NCBI RefSeq assembly: GCF_910592395.1
Contig: NC_088312.1
Span: 21,647,292-21,711,291 of the forward strand
Source of the DNA: Lineus longissimus
Taxonomy: Eukaryota; Nemertea; Pilidiophora; Heteronemertea; Lineidae
Reading direction: 5' to 3'
DNA: 64,000 bases
The first letter of the stretch is position 1, and each line of letters opens with the position of its first letter. The position numbers were made by a program, and so were the translations under genes. This document shows, piece after piece, positions 23,801 through 36,602 of this stretch. The notes beneath the pieces were generated by a model that was not told the origin of the DNA, ran no database searches, and saw only the letters and a program-made list of their open reading frames with translations.

Positions 23801-24384
23801 CCCCCCCCCCCAGGAAAGCCCTGGAATTCGAACGCACGAACGAACACAGAAGTAGAAATGAAATTACATTAAAAAAGAAGAAAAGCGATCTCTTAATTTG
23901 CTATGGCTGTCCTGAGATACCTTATTAGCCTTCTACAATCGATCACTGCTCACTTAGGGACTCGAATGCGAATCTCTAACATCTCCGTCTTCTGTTAAAA
24001 GGCTGTTTCGCACTTGTTCTAACTTATTCACTATTCCATTAGCGTTTCTCAATACTACATTAAAATGCAAACTTGCTCGTCTTTAGAACCGATCCGTGTG
24101 TCAAACGGTATCGCCTTGAATACCAACTAGATGGAATTTCGAAATCGGCGCAGTGGTTTTGACGTGTAACTACTAGATAATTGAAAAGAGTCTGATGGGT
24201 AATGGAGTCGCATGCGGACAAATGCGAAAGTACACCCTGATGTTATCAATAATTTAAGAAATTCGAAGAGGTAATTCTGAACTAGGGAATGTGAAGATGA
24301 TGCCTTGTCGAGGGTAATCCCATTGGGTACAAGTGGCACCTCGTCATATTTTTAATTCAAAATCTCACACTTCTGGAAGCTTAC
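20831..24384. other. No gene recognised
   Basis: AT-rich with C9-C10 tracts at about 21409 and 23801. Open frames of 60-100 codons occur (for example 22561-22854) but have no domain or paired splice signals. Confidence 0.5.
23405..23414. promoter_or_regulatory. Palindromic E-box GTCACGTGAC
   Basis: This is the 10-bp CLEAR/USF consensus, which in animals is bound by TFEB/MITF/USF-type bHLH-ZIP factors. It stands alone, with no nearby first exon, so function is unproven. Confidence 0.25.
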
Positions 24385-24501
24385 ATTTTTGAAGTGTTAG
24401 ATTAACGAAACGTGTGGTAAGGGGACGCATAAATATCAACGTGATGACAGCTGATCCGATCATTGACAAATCCTCTTGATGAAGAGATTGCTTGCTTCTT
24501 T
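24385..24501 (-). CDS. Candidate exon with a membrane segment, possibly of a cation/proton antiporter
   Basis: Both boundaries are near perfect: a T-rich tract ending TTGTTGACAG, and AAAAAT|GTAAGC. The 117 bp (two leading bases, one trailing) encode RSKQSLHQEDLSMIGSAVIT and LIFMRPLTTRFVNLTLQK. The layout of a hydrophobic stretch, then TT and a basic or aliphatic run, loosely recalls the last transmembrane segment of CPA1-type Na+/H+ exchangers (a GGIVxLTLIxNGxTT pattern). That family assignment is tentative. Another frame reads KEASNLFIKRICQ before a stop. A possible neighbouring exon lies on the same strand at about 25312 (acceptor TGCAATTTGTTTCAG). Confidence 0.35.
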
Positions 24502-27500
24502 CTGTCAACAAAAATAAAATTGAATCATAAAACCTAAATGAAATTACTGTCTTTTCGTGCCCCATTGGCCACAGTAACTCACTTCAAAACCCAAAAACCC
24601 CATTCCCATCTGATGACGATCGTATTAGTATCACAATAACAAAATTGGTCTCCAGGTACGAGATTACGGATTGTGGTGATCGGGGCATATCGGTGTTTCT
24701 ATGGATAAACGATTGAACCTTGCAGGGAATGTACACAAACCTATCAGACTGTGGTGTGCAATCACTGAATATTATCTATCTATGACTATACTATGAGTAG
24801 TGCCACAGGTGAAATGGGTGCATTTGCCTCGGATGGCTTGTGGTGTGGCGGCTGACAGACTCAATCAGCTTATTCAATGTTGTGTCAAGCGAGTGATACT
24901 GATCGATTTAACCTGGTCTTTATAATCGTGAGCTATTTTGTCCAGTTTGGTCGGATATTACCGGTGTAATGTTTTTGAGTGTTTCTGTTTTTGAGTGTTT
25001 CCCCTCATTGTTTGGGAACGCTCAAAAATAGATTGACAAGTTTTTCTGTGTATCCCCCCTATTGAAAAGTCGTGGTCACTCTAGCTGCCTATTGTTTGGA
25101 AACACTGACACATGGGGAACAACCACAGATGTTACACCGGGACGCGGTAGCATGTAACGAGTTTAGATGTAAACGGCGCTAAAAGCCATTTAAACAAAAC
25201 TGACATAAACCAAACTGAGATAAATGTGGTACACATAGCTGATGTAAGGCCGGATCCTAGTATCAAATTGTTCCAAATTACATTAAAATCACTTTTACTG
25301 AAACAAATTGCAGTCAGAGCAGAAAACTTACGTTTGCTCAAGTGGATTTACGTTGTAGTGGCTCATTTGACCTCTTCATGAACCTTACCCAGCGTCAATG
25401 AACCTTTAACCATAACATACTATACTCCCCTGAATATCAAGTACCTCTTCATATGCCACAATGAATTTAAACTAATGTGTCAAATAAAATGAATCAGGAG
25501 AAAGAAGACTTGTAATTTGGCGGTTTCGATGGAAGCAACCAGAAAAGTCTTGTAGGTGTCTTGTTCTATTTAGGTTTTAATCCACTGTGCAAAAGTTATT
25601 GTTTTTTCTTCGAATTAAGAAATTACGCCGCATACGAGTCAATTGATGGTGTCTATCAGTCTGTCGTCAGCCATAAAATATGTCCAAATGCCAGTCAGCA
25701 GTAATCAGTGAGCGTGTTTCTCTCATTGTGAAATATTCCGATTGTAAGGCATCATCTGACCAAGAACTGTCAGATTCTGAATGACTAGTCAGTTTTCATA
25801 TATTTGATTAAATATAGTTGTCGTAGTTTTTATCTTGAACAATATCACACGACGAAATTGATACACAGCCATGAGTGAGTATGTTGTCATCGTGTGCCTT
25901 GTCTCTTGTCAAGCTGCGTGTATGTTGTAAATGACTACTCCGGTTAATCTGTATTTCGAAATTATGACAGTTGTGACTAAATTGTTTGTAAACATTTCAG
26001 AATGTTCGGATGTTTCAACAGAATTGTCTTTCGATACAAGACCTCCTCTCATGCGCTAACCAAATAAAAAGCTTCTGATCTAACCCGGTGTGACAGTAAC
26101 AAATGCCCCCCTGGAAAAAGTGTCCGGCCCTATTGTATTCTGCAATATGGTTCTATAAAGACCCTGACCGTCAATAGCTCAGAGATCGAAGCGCATAATA
26201 GAATCCTTTGTTTCCCGGGCATTCTATCCTAGGACATTTTAAACTTCTACACCGGCATCTAAATTCCCAAGAATTGTAATTTATTTAGTTCGAGGAAAGC
26301 GGCATGGCTAAACGATCGGACAGGGAATATATAAACAATGCACTATCCGTTGATAGTAGTCAGGTCGCAACCACAATGTCGTTGATGTTTCCTGCTCTCC
26401 ATATCAAGCAGGTTATGCTCTACATATCTCGTACAATCTCGTAACAAGGCATGCAGGATGAGACAATGTTAGAAAGACATAAGGGCATCTCGGATGTGAT
26501 GGTCATCCTTGGATTATTTAAATCCAGTTTTGCAGAGAAAAGTACCATTGAACTTCAGGTGGTCAAACGTATCTGTCGACGGATTTATCTTTCTCTTGGG
26601 GTGACATTGTCACACTCGCACATTGCCGCTATCGTAAAAACTAAATTCGCATGTTACGACAGGTGGGGTTTTGAAATCCTCTTTATGGCTTCAACATAAG
26701 CAATAAAGCCAAGAGGTGCGGTGATACCGTTCACACGGAGACGTGCTAGGCGTAGAAAGTACTCTCCTCGTGGGGCTTTATGATATTGATTATGTAAACA
26801 CTTATTGCTTCGAAATATTCAGATGAATAAATCCAATACATATACCGGTAGTGAGCGTATACGATGAGTTACAAATCACAGTATCCGTTTGGGCACAATC
26901 CATAAGGGAGATATTCTGTACCTATCGGCACATTATTCGGATTGGTCCGGTATACTCCAAGGTCGTAGTGATATCGCGCCCTGTGGGGTCAAGTTGGTGT
27001 CCTCCAGCAACGGGTAACTGACTTTAGTGCCATTTTGAAGAGTATTTGATTGGAATAGATCAAAGGCTTAAGACACGGCTGATCCGAGATTGAATATGTT
27101 TGCCATGACTGAGAGACTATCGGAAGCTGGATTGGGAAATGATGCTTTTAGATCAGGAATACTTGGCAGATAACGACGGAAATATATCTAATTTTAGTGA
27201 CATTTGTCTTAAAAGATCAGAAGATTAACTTTATCTGATATTGTAACGCTTTTTGAGCTGTCTGTCAAAAAGAAATTGTGTGACATAACATAGTTTGGCG
27301 CATGGTAATGGGTTGGTTCAGAAAAAGAAGGTATGCAGGACGTAGTTCTGTCACATTGATGAAGTTGGGTACATTCGACCGGATAGCCGTGATATGTTGT
27401 CGGGGTGCCGGGTGTTTTACAGACAATTCTGTGTGTGCTTCTCTAAAACCATGTTATGTCAGAATTACCTTTCATACGCCCGTCATATTGCAATAATCAT

Positions 27501-29736
27501 CCGTCTGTTACGATTGCCTAATGATGTAATACGTCGTCTTGTCCTTGTTGAGAAACTCTTTGCCGTTGTCAGCTTGTAGGCGTTAGTTCAGGGCGGATAT
27601 GTCTCCCCAGTGTTGACTCATTTGATGCTATGGAAAAACGCCACCAGGCGTAAGCTACAGTGGTTACATTCGCGATATTCATGACATTCCTAACTTTCCT
27701 ATTGCTAAAGTGGGCAACATTTTCGGTAGATTTACTGATACCTCACCATCAACTCAAGTAAAAGCCCTGACATCTTGTTTGGCCGGTGCACCCCGTAACA
27801 GCTCTCTTCTGAAGTGACGTGATTGCGTCTCTTTCTCCACCATTGTCTGAAATTTGTTGCTTGGAACACTCGCTCGCACCTGCTGTCTGTTTTTCCATTA
27901 TCTCTCCGTCTGGTAATGATCACTCTGACCTTTACAAGCGTAAAGGTAGTGGGGGTAGTGTCAGCTGGCTTGCACTGCCGGGGTGTTTGAAATTAAAGCT
28001 TCGGGCAAGATAGTTTCGTGACCATTATTTGGACATGTGAGTTCGGTTTAAAAATCGTATTGTCTTGCAGAGTGTAAAGATTATAACCTTTCAGTAAAAC
28101 CAGCGATATAAGTTAAGAATGTTAGCCATTCTGGCGCCAGCAAAGAATGATATGCACCGTTCTACCGGTACCAGTTTTTACTACGATTGCTCTATGATGC
28201 AGTGAGTTTGGTTTGAAAATCTGCTTTCTCATAGAATTGATTTGTACCCCTTTATTGCCAAACCTGCGCTGCTTAGAAATAGGTGAATCCAGCCAACATG
28301 CTACGCAGGTGTACCACCGCAATTACATAGCTACAACATGTCTAGAAAGTAACATATATCCTGCTACTTTTGAATCTTTATCACGATCCTTTGAGTTTTA
28401 TATAAAGGGGTTATCTCTGTAGGTGTGGGCTGAAAGAGTCGGGGCGGCATGTATTTCGTGATAAAAAGGAAGGTGCCAGGGAGGCCTGTGAAGCTCATAC
28501 ATGCTTCATCAAAAGCACGCTGTTCCCAAATCCGTTGTTTTTCAGGCTAAAAGGACACGTAGTATTGTACTTCGTGTTACACTCGCGATCGCCACCATCG
28601 TGCTTTGCATACGGACCTCCAACTAGCTGCCAGCCACGTTTTAATCAGCCATTAGTTGCCATTTCTTCTTGGGAAAGTAGTGTCATGAAAGAGGACGTTT
28701 ATTACTCCTGACCACCGTGGTGTTTTTCAGACCATGCGAAAACAAATGCAGTTGAGGCTAAGCCAGCATAAAGAGTGCAATAACAAGCCAGACTTCGAAA
28801 ATATTTGCATAATTCTTCGCCACAAGTTAAACAAAATGGCTTCCACCTAAAGTCAGCGTAAAAATGGTATATCTAGGTGAGCTCTTCAATTCTCAACGAG
28901 CCGTTAATGTTCCAAAGCCTTTATCGTTTGAGTCAATCTCTCAGGCAGATTAGTATGTCGCGTTGAGTATTATTCATGAAAACTCTCTCTATAATCTTTG
29001 ATATTTGTTTAATCGTAGTCTTAATTATCAAAGAAATTGTTTGAGAGTTATTGATAAGAGATTACAATCCGTCCCAACTTTCTGCTGCTGGATGGTTTTT
29101 TACATCTTTCATAGAAAACGAAACAGATTATCCCTATTAGACAAAGAATAAAAAAGTTGTCATGTACGATATTCCGGCGCCTTATCTCCGGGACAAAGCT
29201 AAGCTCAAGACTGTTCAAGACTTTTAGTCGGACGAACTAATTGCTCTGCTGAAGGATTACTAAGATTATTTTAAAGTGCGTTACCTCTTGTTATATTCTG
29301 TCAAGTTATCTGTTAAGATATGATGTATGTCATTGTTTTAATTTGTCGCATTTCGCACTTAAGAACAGCCTGAGGTTAGCTGCCGGAGATGAAGCATCCA
29401 TTAACATGATATTCTAATCGCCATAGGGCCTGCAGTGTTCTTATTAGCTCCCTGATCAGTTCATCATGCTATACAATAAGCTTGCAATAATGCACCTGCA
29501 CTTTGCACTCATTGTACGAATAAAGAAGATTGCCACGGCGGAGGGGGAGTCAAATCGGAACGGAACATTACAGGCTGTCAGCGGCTACAATAGACTTAAT
29601 CCCAGTCAGGAGAGCAGCATTTGTTTTCAAGCGAAAGGAATTGTTCTGCTGCGGAATTCAGTCAGAAAACTGATTTCTCGCAGACCTTCCCAATCAAGAC
29701 TGATGGGCACAAGAAGAGAAGCAACCTGAGAAAAGG
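24502..29736. other. No gene recognised beyond one weak exon-like interval
   Basis: On the minus strand below 25313 a hydrophobic frame (FNVIWNNLILGSGLTSAMCT...) follows the acceptor TGCAATTTGTTTCAG and stays open to 25132. Its 3' boundary is unclear. The remainder is AT-rich and shows no recognised domain. Confidence 0.4.
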
Positions 29737-30378
29737 TTAGTATCGCTGAAATAAACAAGCATATTTCTCTGCACTGTCCAAGGGACTTTGAGGCAGGAGA
29801 CATAGGCGGTCTTGTTTGTCATGTTGGTCGGCTGCAGCAGTCGTGGATAGAAGACTGTGTGTGATGTGATGAAATAATGTCGCATGCAACTTAATATGGC
29901 CCAGCAGTTTCTCGCTTATATTCTCCCTTAAATAAAGAACAAATTTATCCAAAAAAAAACAGTCCTGGTACTGACGAAGCACACACCCTTGGTACTCGTT
30001 TCCAAAAGTCCAACCTATTACGATAGACAAACAACTCCGAGTACATATTGCGAGAGGCAAAGAGAAACAGTGCGCTATCATTAGGGAATCCGTCATCGTA
30101 AACTTGATCCAGATCTGAATTGAATCGGCAATGTACATCTCCTTCAGAAGCGAAAAACCTGATTGTAGTGGCACAAGATCCGAATGGTAAACTGGTTGAT
30201 GTATCCGAGTTGCATAATCGAGATGGTCAACAAGGGCGCGAGTTGTTCTTGAGTATTCATGCTGCTTCAAATTAGATTTCTCTGCAAAGAGGTTTGTTTC
30301 TAGAAGTGTCGGTGGGAAAGGTCCCCGAGTTTGAGCTGATTTCAATCGTGTACTTGGTTCCTTCTTGGAGTCATTCAT
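29737..30378 (-). CDS. Longest ORF of the window, unassigned (213 aa from the internal ATG, 264 codons overall)
   Basis: The minus-strand frame is open from 30531 to a TAA at 29737. An internal ATG at 30378 starts MNDSKKEPSTRLKSAQ, after which the sequence stays protein-like (LVDHLDYATRIHQPVYHSD and similar) with one hydrophobic stretch (SLPLAICTRSCLSIVIGW). With stop codons at roughly 1 in 15-20 codons, a frame this long is unexpected by chance in 64 kb. The upstream 51 codons include five glycines encoded by a C16 tract (30470-30485), so the frame there is unstable, which is why I prefer the ATG at 30378. No family is recognised, and a partly overlapping plus frame (30365-30670) is also open. 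A single-exon gene, a transposon-derived ORF or chance all remain possible. Confidence 0.35.
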   Translation of the reverse strand: MNDSKKEPSTRLKSAQTRGPFPPTLLETNLFAEKSNLKQHEYSRTTRALVDHLDYATRIHQPVYHSDLVPLQSGFSLLKEMYIADSIQIWIKFTMTDSLMIAHCFSLPLAICTRSCLSIVIGWTFGNEYQGCVLRQYQDCFFLDKFVLYLRENISEKLLGHIKLHATLFHHITHSLLSTTAAADQHDKQDRLCLLPQSPLDSAEKYACLFQRY

Positions 30379-30469
30379 AGTGATCAAAATCGAAAAAGTC
30401 CCCCGGAACGCTCGTTTTAGGGGAGTATATCTTGCAAGAAGCATGCACGTGAAGCTTACATACACTGTG

Positions 30470-30485
30470 CCCCCCCCCCCCCCCC
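30470..30485. repeat. C16 homopolymer tract
   Basis: Sixteen consecutive C residues on the plus strand. Length variation here would shift the frame of the long minus ORF upstream of its internal ATG. Confidence 0.9.
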
Positions 30486-30937
30486 GTCTCTCTGAGCAGG
30501 TTGTGCCATTGCAGTTTGGACATTGGCTCATGCAAAGTCATGCACCTACATTGGACGAGCACGCATTGTACAGTTTAATTAAAAACCTACATGCGCTCAT
30601 TCCCGGAACAAGAGTAAGATTAATAGAGGTGGCTGGAGGTTCTATTTGTATCTCTGAAGTGATTGATTGAAATCTTGTTAAACGTTGGGGAGTTTTTCAG
30701 ACCATTCAATATGTTAAATTGCACATTGTCGACTAGACAACGAACCGTTTATCGTGATGAATTAAAATAGATTTTAAGAATTAAGTTGGCTTTTTAACAG
30801 TAATTTCTTACTAGTTTCAGTATGACATAACCTTTTCAGAACTGAATGGATAGTTTTCTAAATATTTTGAGTCGAGATTAGTACGTGAGTTCTAGCTAGC
30901 TTGGCTCGTTATCGGCTCCTCAGCGAACACTACGACG

Positions 30938-30969
30938 ATCGGATTCAGACCCGATCGGATTCGGACCCG
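30938..30969. repeat. Short tandem duplication, about 2 x 16 bp
   Basis: CGATCGGATTCAGACC is followed at once by CGATCGGATTCGGACC. Confidence 0.7.
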
Positions 30970-31686
30970 GTACCTTAGAGATGAGAGACCCTGACGTTTC
31001 CGACAGCCATGCGTTTATAAGTAATAAATTATCAAAACGATATTTCTTCGCGTAAAATGCGATAAAGCATTTCAAGCATGTTTCCTGTTTTCGAAAACGC
31101 AAAGCGGCAAATGAGGAAGTCAACGCAATGTTGATGCTGTGCCGATCAGTTGCAAATCACATTAACTGACCACATTGCTGGCCACATCTGATTCATAAGA
31201 AGATCGAAAAATCAATCATAGTATCGGTAGAAGATGTGCCAAAGGCATCGTTATTTGTAATAACAATCGCTACTACCGCTGCTAGAGGATGAACGTCATT
31301 TTCTTCTCACATGCAATCCATTGAAAAACACCGAGCCCCTGCGGATTATTCCGTCATTAGCATGTAAATATGATTTATTTTCTGCAGACTTGATTCCCCG
31401 GAGATAACAATCGACCGGAGTCTAGTCTTTGACATGACGGATGAAAGTGTCGCCACGATATGAGTTGATTATTACTTTCTAAGAGACATGCGCGCAAAAA
31501 ATTGATTGGGTCACGTTTGATGTTCATATCATTTTGTCATTTAATGAATGGTCCGATGCAATAAGTTGGGCCTATTGGTCATTAGCTTCATTAGAAAGTC
31601 TCTGCTTTGGTTGTTGTGTCCAGGGCAAAGGGCGTTTAGGAAACAATTTATTTTTCAGAAGAAAGCCAGGAAAAAAATTGTGTTAC

Positions 31687-32004
31687 CTACCAGGAGTTTT
31701 CCAATGAATGGTGATATCATCAATCAGAAATCTTCCGCAATCATTATTTGACAAATTCTTAATTAGTTTGGCAACTGTACGCGACAATTTGTGGTTTGCG
31801 AAATACTTGCTTGATACGAAAGAAGATGTGAATTTTTTTATTTGGTGTAAGTGGTATGTCGTCTTGTGGACATTCTGACAGTGTTTCCGGAAAGAAAGCA
31901 CATCCTTAAAGAAGACAGACAGTTCGTCTTCCTTGTTGCGTATAGTATTCGTTTTTGCCCAGGCCATTGCCCTCGCAATGTATAATGCGTTATTTGGCTC
32001 CCCT
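31687..32004 (-). CDS. Candidate exon, hydrophilic Lys/His-rich peptide, unknown
   Basis: A minus-strand frame of 106 codons lies between the acceptor TTTTTGCGTGCAAACCCAG and the donor TGGTAG|GTAACA. It contains KEDELSVFFKDVLSFRKHCQ and NDCGRFLIDDITIHWKTPG. Composition is convincingly protein-like, but the donor is only moderate. A further in-phase interval, 32044-32101, would require a 39-bp intron, which is too short for a typical animal gene. A plus-strand frame (31933-32217) overlaps. No family is recognised. Confidence 0.3.
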
Positions 32005-32744
32005 CTGGGTTTGCACGCAAAAACCGATTACATGTACTCTTACCTTTTGTGTCTAAATAGCTGCTGTGAAAGCGTTTTCAAGGTGTTAGACGACGTGTTC
32101 CCTACAATGGAACATAGGCCGACATATCTAATAATAACTCGAACTAGATTCAGGTTTCGTTGTCTCGAAGAATTCATACCGCCTACTCCTGACACATTGC
32201 GTTTTGTGATTGCATAGCATCAAATATTTAACAAGAATGACTGTTGTGGCATGCGTGAGAGAATGGGGTTTATATAACATAAATATTGAGATGAGAGCTG
32301 GGGCTGAGCTTCAACTAGGCCATTATTTGTTCTGTAAACAACATTAATTGATTTGTAATGATTTCATAATTGGCGATGATGAGGATGATGATTACAAAAT
32401 GTTCTTCATACAACTGGCTGTTTTAGCAGTGCCCTTTTCGTTTTTTCTCACAGGGATCCGCTAACGGAAAGGTTAAGGCTAGGTTCCTTTGTTCCAAATA
32501 TTGAAATTTGAACTTGCATTTTAGACGTTTCAGTTGTGCTCTTTGTGCAGAAACTCCTGTGCTTGGTCTATGATCTCTATTATTGGAGCATTCGTCCAAT
32601 TTTTGCACCGTTTACAAAGTTTAGTGATCAAAATAGCGTCAAAAACTGTTCAAATTCTCAGTTTTGGCCCTGAAAAGTTGACTTCCATTGCTTCGTCAGG
32701 CACACGCTGGTAATAATGGTGGATCGGGTGGCATCCACGCGAGT

Positions 32745-32753
32745 TATATAAAA
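32745..32753 (+). promoter_or_regulatory. TATA box
   Basis: TATATAAAA is followed by a short GC-richer leader. The predicted start about 30 bp downstream falls near GAGCCAGAGCGTTCATC. A start codon in ideal context lies at 32810. Confidence 0.35.
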
Positions 32754-32809
32754 ATCACCGCCGAAGAGCTAGAGCCAGAGCGTTCATCGGGTTTTCTCCA
32801 GGCGGCGCC

Positions 32810-32962
32810 ATGGGTATTTGGAGCAGCTGTTCATGCATTTCCATTGACACTCATTTTCTTTCGTCAGACATTAAGAGATTTGTGGTTACTGCAACACACC
32901 CTGTCTCATTGTACGCATGGAGTTGGCTCATCTTTCGTCTGTCAGAAACCTATCCCTTTTAA
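32810..32962 (+). CDS. Small ORF behind a TATA box, 50 aa
   Basis: The ATG sits in a near-ideal Kozak context (GGCGGCGCCATGG), 65 bp after a TATA box. The peptide begins MGIWSSCSCISIDTHFLSSD and ends LIFRLSETYPF before TAA. A longer overlapping plus frame (32688-33068, 126 codons) begins before the TATA box and so is less likely to be the product. No splice donor is evident in the short frame. The product is unrecognised, and the promoter-plus-start arrangement is the main argument. Confidence 0.25.
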   Translation: MGIWSSCSCISIDTHFLSSDIKRFVVTATHPVSLYAWSWLIFRLSETYPF

Positions 32963-33068
32963 GCTAAGAAAGCTTGATTGCTACGGAGTCGACTTTTCTA
33001 TCGGATCTTTGCAAAGATGTTCTTTTGATATGAGTGTGTTAGATACGGATGACTTTATTCTACATTAA

Positions 33069-36000
33069 TCAAAGCTTCTTTTACAGTCATCCATTGGGAA
33101 ATATCATGTTTCCAATTTTGAAAATATATGATGTCACATACGACATTTAAATAGGTGTCATTTGTCTTTCATGATTCAAAATAACAATTTCACCTATACA
33201 AATTGACGACCTAATATCATAGTTATGGAAATTACCTGTCTCTGTCGAGGTTTCGTATTCTTGCTTGTGGTTATGATGACGTGTATCACTTTTGCATATC
33301 AAAATATTTCGACAGCCTCGAGTTGAAATGGTAATTCAAGGTCGTGTTCTGATTCACACCAGGTGGTTATTGACAATCGAATTTTAAATGCATTTATAGG
33401 ATTTTATACCCGGTAGATTAACTGTAAAATCTTCTTCTTTTCGAAGAGTGTTTTGTTGCGAACCATTACGGTTGGTCACCATCAAGGAATACTGTCGATA
33501 GTGACTACGGCGTCTTCGGCAGAACGTTTCCTTTGAAAAGGTTCATTCATCTTAATCATCCTGGCCTTAATACCATATAGGTATGCTACTGAATGAGTCG
33601 CGGCGTTATTGCGCTAAACAAATCATGGTTACGAAGCGAAATCATGAAATTAACATGAATAGCCAATGATGAGTCGAAAGTGATAACTGGCCGGTGAGGG
33701 TTCATTTCCGGCAGAACACTAATGATGAAGTATCAGGATTGTGTTGGGGTACCATAGAAAAAGGGATTCATGGCTGAATATCACAGAAGGTTTGCTGGGG
33801 AAGCCATGTGCAGGGTAATAGCGCATACCAGCAATGGCATGTACCTGGGTTTCGGGTCGTTGAATGAGTGCTGAAGAGACCAGCCCTACTATGTCATCTA
33901 CACCCGTACCTCGCAAAAACAGATATATAATCACTTGAATTTCAATTTTGACGCTAGATAGTTATATCTATTCGGTATTTCTGGAAGAATGGGATATGAA
34001 CGGTGGTGGTCTACACACCCTCGTCGCGTAGCTACCCCAGGCAAACACGAACAAGCTGTCATAGCATAGCCTTAAGAACTTTGTAAAAGAACTTATCAAC
34101 ATGTCATGCTTTTCATCACAAACCTGCAATCTCTTCTGAACACAAAAAGTAACACTACTCTATAACATATCGTGTGCCCAATGCAGTATTCGCATTGAGT
34201 ATGAACAAATACAATAAGGGTGTTCAGACCAAGAACAAATTTTTTACCACACTCTGTCAATTCGTTCAATATTAAGACATTCTGCATGATGACACCCAAC
34301 TGTCATTTTTCAAGACCTAGATGTTTTATTAAACGGCTCTCATATTGCAGTACATTATCAATGTCAGAAAGCGTTTCTCATTAAACGACTTCACTTCGTG
34401 CGTTCTTTGTAGTTCAGCAGTACCGAGACAACGAACATGTGACGCCAGTTTAAGGTAAACACGCAAATGCCCAGCAAATCTGTCATCACTGTCGGAGTTT
34501 GTAGGCTTAAGAAATCAAGTGGCTTTTGATGAGTGTGTAAGTGTCCATACTTAAGAAATGGCCCAGTATAGTCATGTTCCATCTTATTTCACGCCCTTCT
34601 TCGTTGCACTGCTCGTAGTGCCCTATTGCTGATTTTCATGAGGCTTTTTGGTTAGCAAACGGATGGCACCATTCATCATTACTGTTCTTTTCATCCGCAA
34701 ATTCCTACTCGAGTATCTTGACTCCGTGTCCTAGTGTTTAAAAGGTCTCTCGTCACTTAAACACAAATGCATCTCCACAGGGAATGATAACAAAATTATA
34801 TGATACAGCATAGTGTCATAAGTGTCACGAAAATAGAAACCCTAGAATGCAGATAGACCAAAAACAGCCATAAATAATATGACAATACAATTATGTACCA
34901 AACCCAAGATATTTCCACAGCCTTTAATATAACCATGTTTGTTAACGCTATCTCAATCGATAGAGCCGTGTTCTACATTGTGTACAGCCTTCGATTGTAT
35001 CTTACTACGCGGAGGCTGGCCACCTTCTATGCCGGTCCGTCACCAGTGCCTTCCACCCACAAGATTAAGACGAGCTTAAATGGTCCATTGGCCGTAGACG
35101 TTTTGCAGCTCTGCTTTTGATGTAGACCATCGTTTAGGGTGGTGTGATGTCAGGTGGAACATGTTTCTCCTGAAAAAGACTTAATGTTTTACTCATAAGT
35201 TCATCGTCTTTTTAAAAGCATCCATGTATATTAAGACTTTATTGTAGTCATGCTTTGAATTGGCAAAATACACGTTTATCGGATTGAGGCCCATGTCTTA
35301 ATGGTCTTGATGATTGAATACGCAGAATGTAGTCGACTTGGCCCTCTCAAAGTAAGCCTTGTACTCCATATATGTTTGATACACCATAGTTTTGCCCTGA
35401 TTAAAACGAAATGAAATGTTCAAACGAAACCCCAAAGTTTAGTTCGAGGCCAAATTCATCACCAAACATCGTCATTTCAAGATGATCAAGGACGAACTCA
35501 GCGTCTCAAACGCCTTCAGCCAAGAAACTGAGATGTGCGTGTTTGAGATGTTGCGTGTAACAAACGTATGAAGGCTTTAATGTTCAAATGTCATTCATAT
35601 AAGACGTAAAAGTATCCTCTTTTATTCGCCAAGATAATTACTAAGAGGCTTTATGGAATCTTAGCTTGATAGCCAGAATCACATAAGGTGTAATATCGGG
35701 TCCAGTAAATTACGTAATCAGTCCCGTTTGATTTGACTTTACGGCGGTCGCATAAACTGCACTTATAGATGGTGTTTCGTAAGGTGCATGGACATGATGG
35801 ACGTTGATTATACAGTCGGCGATTGACCCTTAAGGACAATGATATACTTTGCGGCATAAAACTGATATCTATCGTTAGGCAAGCCTGATAAAGTTCCACC
35901 GAGTACCAACTATAATTCTGAACATGATTGCACGTAATATTACGGAGGCCTCCTTAACTTATCTTCATAAAAGGACACTAAGCGTCCTACTCCTCTGAAA

Positions 36001-36523
36001 ACATATGAAGGGAGCCTCTTCTGAGAGTTAAGCATACAATGTACTTGTATTGGATTGATGTTCTGGTCATCAATGTGTTGAATGGAACAGTGCGCTAATC
36101 GATTCACATATTTTATCAAAACTTTCGTGATTATTTTCCATCATGTTTCCCTCTTGGGCCATGATTTCGTGTCAACACTTAAACTTGGATTAATCTGTCG
36201 TCAATTATCGGAGCTGCTCAGTAGTCACGGATTTAATCATGGTTTTAACACCGAATACTGTTGATTAAAATTTTCACAGCACGTGTCAAGGACCCTAATC
36301 GACTATCAAATATTATTTGCCATTTCTGCTATATCCCAATGCACCCATCAGGAAAAGCAAAGAAGTGGCCTATACAAGTAAAATGATATTCAAGTCATAT
36401 TCCCCCCCCCCGAAGAATCAACTCCCTCTGTACTAATTAGACTGATCATGAAGTATGTGGTGTATTCACACAAAGTGTCAGCTCAATCGCTACGGCAGTG
36501 TTCAACTTTGAGGGTCGGTGTTG
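33069..36523. other. No gene recognised
   Basis: AT-rich. There is a C9 tract at about 36403. Open frames are short and have no domains. Confidence 0.5.

Positions 36524-36602
<79 letters not shown>
36524..36602. repeat. (ATC)n microsatellite, about 26 copies
   Basis: Uninterrupted CAT/ATC triplets. On the minus strand this is (GAT)n at the 3' end of the retrotransposon fragment to the right, so it is probably the tail of that element. The apparent poly-His frame across it is meaningless. Confidence 0.9.

Noticed and set aside
32044-32101. Upstream exon for the 31687-32004 candidate
   Set aside because: Phase agrees, but the implied intron is only 39 bp, shorter than normal animal introns.
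36525-36602. CRISPR-like or regulatory direct repeat
   Set aside because: It is a simple uninterrupted triplet microsatellite.
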